Part shown: one piece after another, positions 51,009 through 63,092 of the stretch
Layout: the number at the start of each line of letters is the position of its first letter
Position numbering within the stretch: position 1 is the stretch's first letter
NCBI RefSeq assembly: GCF_001514125.1
Contig: NZ_KQ948552.1
Span: forward strand, 186,001-250,000
Source of the DNA: Streptomyces longwoodensis
Lineage (GTDB): Bacteria; Actinomycetota; Actinomycetes; Streptomycetales; Streptomycetaceae
Length of the DNA stretch: 64,000 nucleotides
Direction of reading: 5' to 3'
Notes under the pieces: generated by a model
Told to the model about the DNA's origin: nothing
Seen by the model: the letters and a program-made list of their open reading frames with translations, nothing else
Databases searched by the model: none
Translations under genes and position numbers: made by a program

Positions 51009-53144
51009 TCAGCCCGTGGAGTCCACCAGGGCCAGCTGGTGCAGGCGCTCGGGCGGGCCCGGACGGGCGTAGTACCAGCCCTGGGCCGTGTCGCAGCCCA
51101 GTATCCGCAGCTGCTCGGCCTGCGCGCCGGTCTCCACGCCCTCCACGGTCACCGCGAGGTCCAGGCTGTGGGCCAGGGAGACGATGCCCTCGACGATCTT
51201 CAGGTCGACGGGGTCGGCCGGGAACTGCTGCATGCTCTGGGTGAAGGAGCGGTCCAGCTTGAGCACGCTCACCGGCAGCCGGCGCAGGTTCGCCAGGTTC
51301 GAGTAGCCGGTGCCGAAGTCGTCCAGGGCGATGTCGACGCCCATCTCGGCCAGCCGGCGCAGCGGCTTGAGCAGGTCGTCGTCCGCGCCGATCAGCGCCG
51401 ACTCGGTCACCTCCAGGCACAACGCCTGCGGTGCGACGCCGGCCCGTTCCAGGATGTCCACCGTGTCCTGCACCAGGCCGGGGTGGGTGAGCTGGCAGGG
51501 CGAGAGGTTCACGTTGATCCGCAACGGCCCGCCGTCGCCGTACCGTTCGCGCCAGTCGCGGGCCTGGCGCACCGACTGCTCCAGCACCCAGCGGCCCAAC
51601 GGCACGATGAGCCCGGTGTCTTCGGCGAGCGGGATGAACCGGTCGGGGCCGAGGATGCCGTGCTGCGGGTGCAGCCAGCGCACCAGCGCCTCCGCGCCGC
51701 GCACGCTGCCGTCGCCGAGGTGGACCAGCGGCTGGTACTCGATGAAGAACTCGCCGCGCTCCAGGGCCGCCGGCAGCGCCGTCGTCAGGCCGTGCCGGGT
51801 GATCGCGCGGGCGTCGGCCTCCGGGTCGGCCAGCTCGAAGCGGTTGCCGCCCGCCGACTTGGCCCGGTACATCGTGATGTCGGCGCTGCGCAGCACCTCC
51901 GCCGCGCTGCGCTCGCCCGCCGCGCCCTCGACGATGCCGATGCTGCCGCGAACGGTCAGCTCCCGGCCCTCGATGCGGACCGGGGCGAGCAGGGCGTTCA
52001 TGATGCGCGCGGCCAGCTCGTCGACCTCGTGCCGGGCGTTCGGGCCGGTGGTGAGCGCCACGAACTCGTCGCCGCCCAGGCGCGCGACCATCTCGCCGGG
52101 CGCGGTGGCGCAGGACTGCAGGCGGTCGGCGACCTCGACGAGCAGCCGGTCGCCGGCCGCGTGGCCGAGGCTGTCGTTGATGGTCTTGAAGCCGTCCAGG
52201 TCGAGGTAGCACAGGCCGAAGCGCTGGCCCTCGCCGGCCGCCAGGACCTTTTCCAGCCGCTCGAAGAACAGCGTGCGGTTGGGCAGTCCGGTGAGCGCGT
52301 CGTGGGTGGCCTCGTAGCGCAGCCGCAGGTTCAGCAGCCGCCGCTCGGTGGTGTCCTCCATCAGGGCCAGCTGGTACTGCGGCCGGCCGTCGGCGTCGCG
52401 CAGCAGGGACACCGTGAGGTTGGTCCACAGGACCGTGCCGTCGGGCCGGTAGAAGGCCTTCTCCACGTGGTAGTGCTCGCGTTCGCCGCGCACCAGCTCG
52501 TCGTAGAGCTTCCAGACCTGGGGGGCGTCCTCGGCGTGCGTCCAGTCCTTGACGTTGCGGGCGCGGAAGGCGCCCTCGCCGCCGCCGAACATGCGCTGCA
52601 GGGCGCCGTTGACCTGGAGGACGTTGCCGTCGAGGTCCGCGATGCCGATGCCTATGGCGGCGCCCTCGAACACCGCGCGGAAGCGGGCCTCACTGGCGTG
52701 CAGCGCCTGCGCGACCACGCCCTGGGCCTGCAACGCCGCCCGGGCGATGGCCTCCTGCTCGGCGAGGGTGCGCTCGCGCAGCGCCTGCGCGAACCCGGCG
52801 GCCATGGCGTGCTGGAGCCGGGAGGAGCGCAGCCGCAGCTCCTCCTGGGGGCCGTCCTCGCCGCAGTACAGCACCAGGTACGCCTCGACGCAGTCCAGCG
52901 CGCGGCTGAGCGCCTCGGGGTCGGTGCAGTGCGCCCGGACGAGCGCGGCACCCACGGCCCGGCCCTCCTCGGCGTCGAACGCCCGGGCCAGCAGCGCCAC
53001 GCGCAGGCGCCGGGCCAGCGGCAGCAGCAGTTGCTCGAACTCCGGCCGGGTCAGCGACGTGGAGGTGACCGGGAAGACCGCCCGGCTCCAGATCGTCGCG
53101 AACCGCCGCAGTCTGTCCTCCGGCCCGTCCGGCTCCGCGCTCAC
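51009..53144 (-). CDS. rmdA: PAS-GGDEF-EAL c-di-GMP turnover protein (RmdA-like)
   Basis: A 711-residue protein. Residues 1-145 are a helical N-terminal domain; a PAS/PAC sensor spans about 150-270, GGDEF is intact at 357-361 (RLGGDEF) and EAL at 485-487 (GAEALVRW), with DFGTGYSNL and the late catalytic residues also present. It could both make and degrade c-di-GMP. In S. coelicolor and S. venezuelae RmdA is a phosphodiesterase/cyclase that affects aerial development, and from memory it is SCO0928, next to sdh, as here. GTG 53144 overlaps the methyltransferase stop (GTGA). Confidence 0.92.
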   Translation of the reverse strand: MSAEPDGPEDRLRRFATIWSRAVFPVTSTSLTRPEFEQLLLPLARRLRVALLARAFDAEEGRAVGAALVRAHCTDPEALSRALDCVEAYLVLYCGEDGPQEELRLRSSRLQHAMAAGFAQALRERTLAEQEAIARAALQAQGVVAQALHASEARFRAVFEGAAIGIGIADLDGNVLQVNGALQRMFGGGEGAFRARNVKDWTHAEDAPQVWKLYDELVRGEREHYHVEKAFYRPDGTVLWTNLTVSLLRDADGRPQYQLALMEDTTERRLLNLRLRYEATHDALTGLPNRTLFFERLEKVLAAGEGQRFGLCYLDLDGFKTINDSLGHAAGDRLLVEVADRLQSCATAPGEMVARLGGDEFVALTTGPNARHEVDELAARIMNALLAPVRIEGRELTVRGSIGIVEGAAGERSAAEVLRSADITMYRAKSAGGNRFELADPEADARAITRHGLTTALPAALERGEFFIEYQPLVHLGDGSVRGAEALVRWLHPQHGILGPDRFIPLAEDTGLIVPLGRWVLEQSVRQARDWRERYGDGGPLRINVNLSPCQLTHPGLVQDTVDILERAGVAPQALCLEVTESALIGADDDLLKPLRRLAEMGVDIALDDFGTGYSNLANLRRLPVSVLKLDRSFTQSMQQFPADPVDLKIVEGIVSLAHSLDLAVTVEGVETGAQAEQLRILGCDTAQGWYYARPGPPERLHQLALVDSTG

Positions 53145-53953
53145 GCCGTGGTCCCCACGCCGGCGAACCCGGAGAAGGCGAAGGGGTCCTCGTCCTCCGG
53201 TGACGTCTCCGGCCGCCACCGCGGCATCGGCACCAGTCCCGGTTCCACCATGTCGTACCCCTCGAAGAACCGCGCGATGTCCTCGCGCGAGCGCATGATC
53301 AGCGGGTTGCGGATGTCCTTGTACACGTCCACCGCGCCCTCGGCCCGCTCCGGCGGCAGCGGGATCCCCTCGTACGAGGCGTGCGTGAGGATCAGCATGC
53401 TGCCCGGCGCACAGGCGTCGCGCAGCTCGGCCACCGCCGCGTACGGGTCGTCCTCGTCCTCCACGAAGTGCAGTATGGCAACGAGCAGCAGGGCGACCGG
53501 ACGCTCGAGGTCGATCAGCCGCTGCACCTGGGGACTCGCCAGGATCTCCCGCGGCTTGAGCAGGTCGGCCGCGACGACGTCGGCGTGCTGGTTGCCCTCC
53601 AGCACCGCTTGGCTGTGCGCGACGGCCACCGGGTCGTGGTCGACGTAGACGACCCGGGCGCCGGGACTGGCCTCCTGGGCGACCTCGTGGACGTTGCCGT
53701 ACGTGGGGATGCCGGAGCCGATGTCGAGGAACTGGGTGATGCCCTCGGCCGCCGCAAACCGCACCGCACGCCGGGTGAACGCCCGGTTCGCCTGCATGAT
53801 CTTGGGCAGTCCCGGCATGAACTCCAGGGCCCTGCGCGCCGCTTGGCGGTCCACCTCGAAGTTGTGGGAACCGCCGAGGAAGAAGTCGTAGATGCGCGAG
53901 ACGCTGGGCACCGAGATGTCGATGCTCCGCGGGGCCCAGGCGGGACGCTCCAT
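53141..53953 (-). CDS. DUF574 SAM-dependent methyltransferase (Methyltransf_19)
   Basis: A 270-residue member of the large actinobacterial DUF574 family: N-terminal SVSRIYDFFLGGSHNFEVDR, SAM-binding QFLDIGSGIPTYGNVHEVAQ, VVYVDHDPVAVAHSQAVL and a DPYAAVAELRDACAPGSMLIL core. The family is expanded in Streptomyces, and its substrates are unknown. ATG 53953 follows GGAGAGATAG. Its stop overlaps the start of the RmdA-like gene, so the two are translationally coupled; a functional link to c-di-GMP signalling is inferred only from this. Confidence 0.9.
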   Translation of the reverse strand: MERPAWAPRSIDISVPSVSRIYDFFLGGSHNFEVDRQAARRALEFMPGLPKIMQANRAFTRRAVRFAAAEGITQFLDIGSGIPTYGNVHEVAQEASPGARVVYVDHDPVAVAHSQAVLEGNQHADVVAADLLKPREILASPQVQRLIDLERPVALLLVAILHFVEDEDDPYAAVAELRDACAPGSMLILTHASYEGIPLPPERAEGAVDVYKDIRNPLIMRSREDIARFFEGYDMVEPGLVPMPRWRPETSPEDEDPFAFSGFAGVGTTA

Positions 53954-54222
53954 CTATCTCTCCAAGGCGTAGGCGATCCGGTGTTCGAGCAGAGGCTACT
54001 GATCGCCCGCCAATGGAGCGAGTGGAACCGGAAATTGACCGTCCGTTCCCGGTCACTGCCTGCGGCACGTGCCGCGCCGCGGGCGCCGACCGGTCTCCAC
54101 GAAACGTACCGGAGGCGTCGCGGAGCGTTCCGGATCCCGAAGGGGCGGCGTCCGGTTCCCGTGCAGGAGATGAAGCGACGACGACGCTCCGTCCCGGAGG
54201 GCGTCGGCCGGGGAACGCAGAG

Positions 54223-54257
54223 GTCCGCCCCCTCCGTGCGGTGCGGAGGGGGCGGAC
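54223..54257 (-). terminator. Terminator after the SCO0930-type lipoprotein gene
   Basis: A perfect 14-bp stem (54223-54236 with 54244-54257) and seven-base loop, just downstream of the lipoprotein gene. Confidence 0.75.
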
Positions 54258-54305
54258 GGGGCCGGACGCGTGGGCAGGGGCGGGTCAGCCCTGGGGAGGT
54301 GACCG

Positions 54306-55268
54306 CTACTGCTTCGGCGCGCCGACCGGCTTGCCGTTGGGGGCGACGGCGTACCAGGTGCCGCCGACTCCCTGGCCGTTGATGTCCCCGGGCGCCTTGT
54401 CACCGGAGAAGGTGTAGATGGGCCAGCAGTTGACGGTCTGCTGCTTCACCCCGTCGGGCCGGCTGAAGCTCATCAGGCCCTTCTTCTGCACGCCCTTGAC
54501 GTCGTCGCCGACCGGCGCCACGGCCGGCCACTTCTCCAGGCAGGCGCCGGTGCAGGCGGACACGGGCTTGGGCCAGGCCTCGTCCTTCATGAAGCGGTAG
54601 ACCGTCATGCCGTTGCGGTCGACGACGATCTCGCCGAGGTTGGGGTCCTTGCGCACCGAGAGTCCGGGCAGGGCGCTGACCTTGGCCTTCTTGCCGTCGG
54701 GGGCGAGCGCGAACCACTTGTTGCCGACGCCCTGGCCGCTGGTGTCGCCGGCCGTGGTGTCCTTGGCGTAGTAGTAGGCCGGCCAGCCGCCGACCGTGAG
54801 CTGCTTGCTGCCGTCGGCGCGGGTGACCTCGCCGAGCAGCGACTTGTCGATGCCGTCGCCGGCGGTCACGCCGTCGGCGGGCACGGGCGGCCAGGCGGTC
54901 GCGCAGTCGCCGGCGCAGTTGGACTTCGGCGGTTCGGCGGTGTCCTGGTCGAACCGGTACAGCGTCTTGCCGTTGCCGTCGGTCAGGATCTTGCCCAGCT
55001 CGGCGTTGGCGGAGACGGCCAGCTCACCGGCGGTGCCGCCCTGGGCACTGGCGCCCGCGCCGGCCGCCTCGGCCCCGGGGCTGGCGCTCGCGTCGACGCC
55101 GCCGTAGCCGCTGCCGGCGCCGAGGCCCCCGGTGACGGCCGGGGCGGTGGCGCCCACGTTCTGGCTGCCCGCCGCGCTGCCGGCGCTTTCCTGACCGCAC
55201 GCCGTCGTCAGCGCCAGCACAGCCGCGGCGCTCGCCACGAGGGAGGCGCTCCGCCAGGAGGTCTTCAT
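54306..55268 (-). CDS. SCO0930-family lipoprotein with two COG4315 repeats
   Basis: A 320-residue exported lipoprotein: signal peptide with lipobox ALTTAC (Cys24), a Gly/Ala/Ser-rich linker to about 85, then two repeats of the secreted DUF (COG4315) module. Each repeat has GKILTDGNGKTLYRFDQD or EIVVDRNGMTVYRFMKDE, a disulfide CAGDCATAWPPV or CTGACLEKWPAV, and a TVGGWPAYYYAKD or TVNCWPIYTFSGD segment. The paired cysteines and aromatic residues suggest an extracytoplasmic ligand-binding or redox role. It is convergent with nothing nearby and ends at a strong terminator. Confidence 0.88.
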   Translation of the reverse strand: MKTSWRSASLVASAAAVLALTTACGQESAGSAAGSQNVGATAPAVTGGLGAGSGYGGVDASASPGAEAAGAGASAQGGTAGELAVSANAELGKILTDGNGKTLYRFDQDTAEPPKSNCAGDCATAWPPVPADGVTAGDGIDKSLLGEVTRADGSKQLTVGGWPAYYYAKDTTAGDTSGQGVGNKWFALAPDGKKAKVSALPGLSVRKDPNLGEIVVDRNGMTVYRFMKDEAWPKPVSACTGACLEKWPAVAPVGDDVKGVQKKGLMSFSRPDGVKQQTVNCWPIYTFSGDKAPGDINGQGVGGTWYAVAPNGKPVGAPKQ

Positions 55269-55570
55269 CGTCAACTCACCGATCCTCACAAGGGTGTTGC
55301 AGCGCCCTGCTGCGCCGCTGCACGGCACTGGGTACGCACGGGGCGGGGTGTTGTGTTCAACCGCGGCCCGAAAAACTTTCCGCCGCCTGTGCGCCGGGGG
55401 CACTCCGGCGCGGCCGCCGACCGTCTCGCCACGCGGTTTCGAACACCTTTCGTACCGGTGTGCGGGAGATCGCCCGGACGGTTGCGGCCCGATCAAACCG
55501 ACGCCCGCGAATATCCTCCGTTCGGGCCAACCGCGCCCGCGTGCGGGCCCGCACGCGGGCGCGGGGCCGG
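55269..55570. other. Divergent intergenic region upstream of the lipoprotein gene
   Basis: 302 bp with an AT-richer patch around 55348-55382 (GTTGTGTTCAACC and GAAAAACTTT), which is the most promoter-like part. No gene-like frame or strong palindrome was found. Confidence 0.4.
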
Positions 55571-56215
55571 ATGATCGGCCTCGTGCATGGACCCGAAACG
55601 ACCCGATCCGCTCCCGCAGCGACCCGCCGCGCGCTCGCCGCCCGGGCGGCCGCGGTGGCGACGGCCGCCTGGCTCCTCGCGGGCGTGCCGGCCGGGACGG
55701 CGTCGGCCGACGCCTGCGCCTGGGCGTCGACGGGCCCGGGCGGCATCGATGCGGTGGCGGTCGCGGGCGGCCACCACTGGCCGGACCCGCCGTGCCCGAA
55801 GCCGACCCCGCCCCCGTCGAAACCGCCCGAGCCCCCGAAGCCCAGCCCGACGCCCCCGCCGCCGAAGCCCACCCCCACGCCTCCCCCGCCGAAGCCCACG
55901 CCGACCCCGGCGCCCAAACCCCCACGCCCCGCGCCCCCGCCGCCGAAGCCGGCCCCGCCCGCCCCCGCGCCGCCCGCGGCCCGGCCGGCGCCGCCCCCGC
56001 CCGCCCCGGCACCGAAGCCCAGGCCGGCGCCGAAGCCGACCCCTCCGCCCAGGCCCGCGCCCCCGCCGAGCCCGTCCGCGGCCCCCGTGCACTTCCCGGC
56101 GTACCACGCGGCACCGCCCCGGCACATCCGGCACCACGGACCGTCGCCGGTCACCTACGTCCTGCTCATCACCGCGCCCGCCATCGTCGCCGTCGCCGCA
56201 CTCCGGCCCCGCTAG
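55571..56215 (+). CDS. Secreted proline-rich protein with C-terminal membrane anchor
   Basis: About 214 residues. A basic N-terminus and hydrophobic stretch (AARAAAVATAAWLLAGVPAG, cleavage near TASA) form a signal peptide. A 120-residue Pro/Lys/Ala repeat region ([P/K]PTPPPPK units, polyproline-helix-like) spans the wall. The C-terminus VTYVLLITAPAIVAVAALRP is a membrane helix ending in Arg. It is a likely wall-spanning linker protein. ATG 55571 is the best start; GTG 55583 is possible. The DUF4239 gene follows by 20 bp, probably in one operon. Confidence 0.7.
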   Translation: MIGLVHGPETTRSAPAATRRALAARAAAVATAAWLLAGVPAGTASADACAWASTGPGGIDAVAVAGGHHWPDPPCPKPTPPPSKPPEPPKPSPTPPPPKPTPTPPPPKPTPTPAPKPPRPAPPPPKPAPPAPAPPAARPAPPPPAPAPKPRPAPKPTPPPRPAPPPSPSAAPVHFPAYHAAPPRHIRHHGPSPVTYVLLITAPAIVAVAALRPR

Positions 56216-56235
56216 CGCACTCCTGGAGGTACCTC

Positions 56236-57000
56236 TTGCCGGAATGGCTTGTTCTCACCCTCGCGATGGTCGCCGCCTGCGCGGTGGTCGTCATCATCAC
56301 CCTCCTGCGCCACCGCACGGCGCGGGTGGACGAGGACCCCACCGAAACCCCGGACGTCATCGAGTACATGACGATGTGGATCGGCGTCGTCTACGCCATC
56401 GTGCTGGGCCTGGCCATCGCGGGCGTGTGGGAGGCGCGCGGCGCCGCCGAGGACCACGTCCAGGCCGAGGCCCAGGCCCTGCACGAGGTCTCGGAACGGG
56501 CGCGGGTGTACCCGGCCGACGTGCGTGACCGCATTCGGGAGGATGTCAACGCCTATGTCGGACAGGTCGTCACCGTCGAGTGGAAGCGCATGGCCGACCA
56601 CGGCGAACTGACCCCGCGCGGCGACCGGCTGCTGGAGCGCCTGCGCGCCGACGTCACCGACTACCAGCCCCGCAACGACTTCGAGGCGCAGGCCTACCAG
56701 CCGCTCGTCGACCAGGTGGCCACGGTCGACCAGGCCCGCGCCGCCCGCGCGAACTCCACGGACCCGACCATGCCGGGTGTGGTGTGGTTCGGGCTGATCA
56801 CCGGCGCGGTCATCACCATCGGCATGATCTTCGCCCTGCAGATCCGCCGGACGCCCCGGGAGCTGATCCTCGCCGGGCTGTTCTCCGCGCTGATCGCGTT
56901 CCTGCTGTTCCTCATCTGGGACTTCGACGCGCCCTACAGCCGGGGCATCGCGGCGTCGGCGGAGCCGTTCCTGCAACTGTTCCCGCACGCCAAGGGCTGA
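56236..57000 (+). CDS. DUF4239 (bestrophin-like) membrane protein
   Basis: A 254-residue protein with four predicted membrane helices (about 3-22, 44-65, 178-200 and 206-230) and a long soluble domain between helices 2 and 3 (about 70-170). This is the DUF4239 pattern: GVVYAIVLGLAIAGVWEARG and MPGVVWFGLITGAVITIGMI, then TPRELILAGLFSALIAFLLF. DUF4239 proteins resemble bestrophin-like channels. A TTG start follows GGAGGT with five-base spacing, set by position 56236. It is the last gene of a two-gene unit closed by a 20-bp terminator. Confidence 0.85.
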   Translation: MPEWLVLTLAMVAACAVVVIITLLRHRTARVDEDPTETPDVIEYMTMWIGVVYAIVLGLAIAGVWEARGAAEDHVQAEAQALHEVSERARVYPADVRDRIREDVNAYVGQVVTVEWKRMADHGELTPRGDRLLERLRADVTDYQPRNDFEAQAYQPLVDQVATVDQARAARANSTDPTMPGVVWFGLITGAVITIGMIFALQIRRTPRELILAGLFSALIAFLLFLIWDFDAPYSRGIAASAEPFLQLFPHAKG

Positions 57001-57040
57001 GCGGGACGGCGCCCCGGGAGGGCTCGACCGGCTCCCGGAC

Positions 57041-57085
57041 GGACTTCGACCCGGGCACCCTCGCGGGGTGCCCGGGTCGAAGTCC
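57041..57085. terminator. Intrinsic terminator after the DUF4239 gene
   Basis: A perfect 20-bp stem (57041-57060 with 57066-57085) with a five-base loop, between convergent transcription units. Confidence 0.9.
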
Positions 57086-57138
57086 GTTGGACGTGCGAAC
57101 AGATGACGGGACGCGTGGGCCGTGCGGACGGCCCGTGG

Positions 57139-57771
57139 TCAGGCGCGGCGCTCGGCGCGGCGGCGCATCCAGAACACCGCGCCGCCGACCAGGGCGGCCG
57201 CGACGAGCCCGCCGCCGATGGCCATGTCGGTGGGCGTGGCCCCGCTGGAGCTGCTGCCGCCGAGGCCGCCGCGCACCCCGCCGATCACGGTGAAGGCGGC
57301 CGGGCGGGTCAGCGAACCCGTGCCGGTGCAGGTGACGGTGATGTCGTAGGGGCCCGGACGGGCGTTGCTGTTGACCGTGGCGGTGCCCTTGGCGGTGCGG
57401 TTGGCGCCGTTGATCGGGGTCAGCGTGGTCGTGGGGAAGGCGGCGGACGTCATGGTGCCGCCCCGGGGGCAGTTGTCGACGGTGACCGTCAACTGGCCGC
57501 CGCGGGCGATGACGCTGGGCAGGGCGACGATGTTGCTCGGGGAGAGGTTGCTCTGCCCGCCGCCCATGCCACCACCAGGGCCACCACCCATGCCACCACC
57601 AGGGCCACCGCCCATGCCACCACCAGGGCCTCCGCCCATGCCACCACCAGGACCTCCGGCCGTGCCGCCGCCGGGACCACCGCCCATGCCGTCGGCGACG
57701 GCGACGGGGGCGGCAAGCCCGAGGACGGCGACCGCGACGGCCGAGGCGGCCAGGATGCGAGGGTTGCGCAT
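57139..57771 (-). CDS. Gly-rich secreted surface protein with C-terminal anchor
   Basis: A 210-residue protein. Signal peptide MRNPRILAASAVAVAVLG to AVADG, then a Gly-rich repeat (about five copies of GPGGGMGG) encoded by 24-bp DNA repeats, a small beta-domain (LTVTVDNCPRGGTM to ITVTCTGTGSLTRPAAFTVI), a Ser/Gly linker, and a membrane helix followed by Arg-rich MRRRAERRA. The wall-spanning linker, helix and positive tail resemble a cell-wall sorting signal, though no LPXTG is present. A class F sortase is encoded divergently. ATG 57771 follows GGAGGATCAC. Confidence 0.85.
   Translation of the reverse strand: MRNPRILAASAVAVAVLGLAAPVAVADGMGGGPGGGTAGGPGGGMGGGPGGGMGGGPGGGMGGGPGGGMGGGQSNLSPSNIVALPSVIARGGQLTVTVDNCPRGGTMTSAAFPTTTLTPINGANRTAKGTATVNSNARPGPYDITVTCTGTGSLTRPAAFTVIGGVRGGLGGSSSSGATPTDMAIGGGLVAAALVGGAVFWMRRRAERRA
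57561..57680. repeat. Five 24-bp tandem repeats coding the Gly-rich segment
   Basis: Five consecutive 24-bp units (first CGCCCATGCCACCACC...) run from 57561 to 57680, the first four nearly identical and the fifth diverged. They code for GPGGGMGG-like repeats on the minus strand. Such coding minisatellites often change copy number. Confidence 0.8.
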
Positions 57772-58104
57772 GTGATCCTCCGCGGGAGGCGCCCCGGGGC
57801 CCGTCCCCGGTCTGTCGGCGAGGAAGCACCTCCCGGACCGACCCTCGGCCGCCGTGCACGGGCCCGCATGTCGGCGCTGGTCCGTCCTGGTGAGGCAACA
57901 CGCCGACCGATCACCACACCGTCGGACATCGCCCCAGGTCACGGACCGTCAGAAATATTCTCCGCGCGGCAACTCGGATGGCGCACCGCTCCGCGTGCGG
58001 GCCACCCGTTCGCCGTCGTGCCGTCGCCGCGCGCGGGCACGGCGCTTAGCGTGCTGGTACGCGCGCAAGGACGGGGCGACGGCCGCGTCGAAAGGGGATG
58101 GCGA
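57772..58104. other. Divergent region between surface protein and sortase
   Basis: 333 bp containing both promoters. The most promoter-like stretch is AGAAATATTC near 57952-57961, an AT-rich spot in a GC-rich background; CTTAGCGT near 58047 could be a -10 region for the sortase. No gene-like frame seen. Confidence 0.4.
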
Positions 58105-58779
58105 ATGCCCGGTTACGAGCTGTCCGGAATGCCGGAAGAGGAGGAGCGCCCGAGGAGGCGTGCCCCCTGGGGCGTGATAGCGCTCGTCCTGCTGACCGGC
58201 CTCGCGCTCATCCGCAACGGTTCCGGGGAGTTCGACGTCGGCCCTCCGCAGCCCGCCCCGGCGGCGGCCGCGGACAGCCGCACCGCCCCGGGCGCCGCCT
58301 TCGGGCAGGCCCCGGCCGCCCTGCCGTTCGCGCTGGTGGACCGGATCCGGATCCCCGCGATCCAGGTGGACGCGCCCGTCATGCCGGTCGGTCTGGACGC
58401 CGACGGCTGGGTCGGCGCGCCGCCGCCCGAGGACCCCAACCTGGCGGGCTGGTTCACCGGCGCGGTCTCGCCCGGCGAGAAGGGGACGGCGGTCGTCGTC
58501 GGCCACGTCGACAACACGCAGGGCCCGGCCGTGTTCTACGGTCTCGGGGCCCTGAAGAAGGGGAACCGCGTCGAGGTCGCCCGCCAGGACGGCACGACGG
58601 CCGTCTTCGAGATCTACGGCGTCGAGGTCTTCGCGAAGGACGACTTCCCCGGCGACCGCGTCTACGCCTCCAAGGGGGACCCGGAGTTGCGGGTCATCAC
58701 CTGCGGCGGCGGCTTCAGCAAGCAGAACGGGTACGACGGGAACGTGGTCGTCTTCGCGCGTCTGGTCGAGGTCCGCTGA
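58105..58779 (+). CDS. Class F sortase
   Basis: A 224-residue sortase. The N-terminal acidic segment is followed by a membrane helix (about 22-38), then the sortase barrel: LVDRIRIPAIQVDAPVMPVG, FTGAVSPGEKGTAVVVGHVD with catalytic His134, and LRVITCGGGFS with Cys200, and Arg219 in VVFARLVEV completes the triad. Class F sortases in actinobacteria lack known wide substrate sets. The divergent Gly-rich surface protein is the nearest candidate substrate. ATG 58105 follows AAAGGGGAT. Confidence 0.93.
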   Translation: MPGYELSGMPEEEERPRRRAPWGVIALVLLTGLALIRNGSGEFDVGPPQPAPAAAADSRTAPGAAFGQAPAALPFALVDRIRIPAIQVDAPVMPVGLDADGWVGAPPPEDPNLAGWFTGAVSPGEKGTAVVVGHVDNTQGPAVFYGLGALKKGNRVEVARQDGTTAVFEIYGVEVFAKDDFPGDRVYASKGDPELRVITCGGGFSKQNGYDGNVVVFARLVEVR

Positions 58780-58808
58780 GCGGACCCCGACCAGGGGGAC
58801 GGTGTGCG

Positions 58809-59651
58809 CTAGGCGTACTGCCGGCGCGGCACGGTGATGTGGTAGCCGGAGTCCAGCAGGCGCGGCAGGTAGCGGCGCAGCGCCTGGACGCTCTGGGAGC
58901 GGTCGCCCCCGGCGTCGTGGGAGAGCACCACGACGCCGGGGGCGGCGCCGCGTTCGACCCGTTTCACGATGGCGCCGGTGCCCGGGGTGGTCCAGTCGAG
59001 GGTGTCGACGGTCCAGGCGAGCGGGTCCATGCCCATGTCGGCGCCGAGTTGGAAGGCGGTGCGGTTCCAGGCGCCGTAGGGCGCGCGGAACCACTCGGGC
59101 CGCTCGCCGTAGGCGTCCTCGATCACGTCGGAGGTGCGTTCCATCTCCGAACGGATCGCGCTGCGGCCGAGCGTGGTCAGCAGGGGGTGGGACCAGGTGT
59201 GGTTGCCGACGACGTGGCCCTCGTCGGCCATCCGCGCCAGCAGGTGGGGGCTGTAGGACGCCATCTCGCCGCACACGAAGAACATGGCGCGCACCTCGTA
59301 CTCGGCCAGCGTGTCCAGGATGCCCGGGGTCCAGCGGGGGTCGGGGCCGTCGTCGAAGGTCAGCACCAGGGTGCGGCCGTGGCCGTCGACGCGGAGCAGC
59401 GGCTCGTGGCGCAGCGGCGTGCGGTGCGGCGCGGCGCGCGGCGGGCCGTACCCGGCGAGGGGCTGCAGGCGGTAGGCGGAAGGCTTCATCGGGAGGCGGT
59501 GGGCCGGGGCGCCCGCGGCCGGGGCGGCGGGGCCGGCGGAGGACCCGCCGGTGGGGCGGGCGAGCAGACCGGCGGTCCCGGCCGCCGCGCCCAGCGCGCC
59601 GGCTCCGACGAACAACAGGCCGCGCCGGGTGAACAACTGATCCTTCTTCAT
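58809..59651 (-). CDS. Tat-exported polysaccharide deacetylase
   Basis: A 280-residue NodB-type deacetylase. A twin-arginine signal (FTRRGLLFVGAGALGAAAG) leads to the catalytic domain: TFDDGP (Asp100 and Asp101), HTWSH (His151 and His155), RAPYGAWN, LAWTVDTLDW and VVVLSHDAGGDRS. It would remove acetyl or N-acetyl groups from peptidoglycan or another wall polymer. ATG 59651 has a weak Shine-Dalgarno. It lies downstream of lysX on the same strand with a 144-bp gap and is convergent with the sortase gene. Confidence 0.93.
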   Translation of the reverse strand: MKKDQLFTRRGLLFVGAGALGAAAGTAGLLARPTGGSSAGPAAPAAGAPAHRLPMKPSAYRLQPLAGYGPPRAAPHRTPLRHEPLLRVDGHGRTLVLTFDDGPDPRWTPGILDTLAEYEVRAMFFVCGEMASYSPHLLARMADEGHVVGNHTWSHPLLTTLGRSAIRSEMERTSDVIEDAYGERPEWFRAPYGAWNRTAFQLGADMGMDPLAWTVDTLDWTTPGTGAIVKRVERGAAPGVVVLSHDAGGDRSQSVQALRRYLPRLLDSGYHITVPRRQYA

Positions 59652-59795
59652 GTGTCATCAGTCGCCCGCCGACGCCCCGCCGCACCCCCACGACACCTCA
59701 GCAGCGGCACGATTCCACCCGCCCGGCGCACCTCCGGTCGCGGCGGCCCGCGTGCGGGGCGAAGCTCCTCGCGGGCCGGTGCGCGCGGGCGTTGG

Positions 59796-63092
<3,297 letters not shown>

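Noticed and set aside
57561..57680. CRISPR-like tandem repeats
   Set aside because: Units are contiguous without spacers and lie in frame within a Gly-rich protein.
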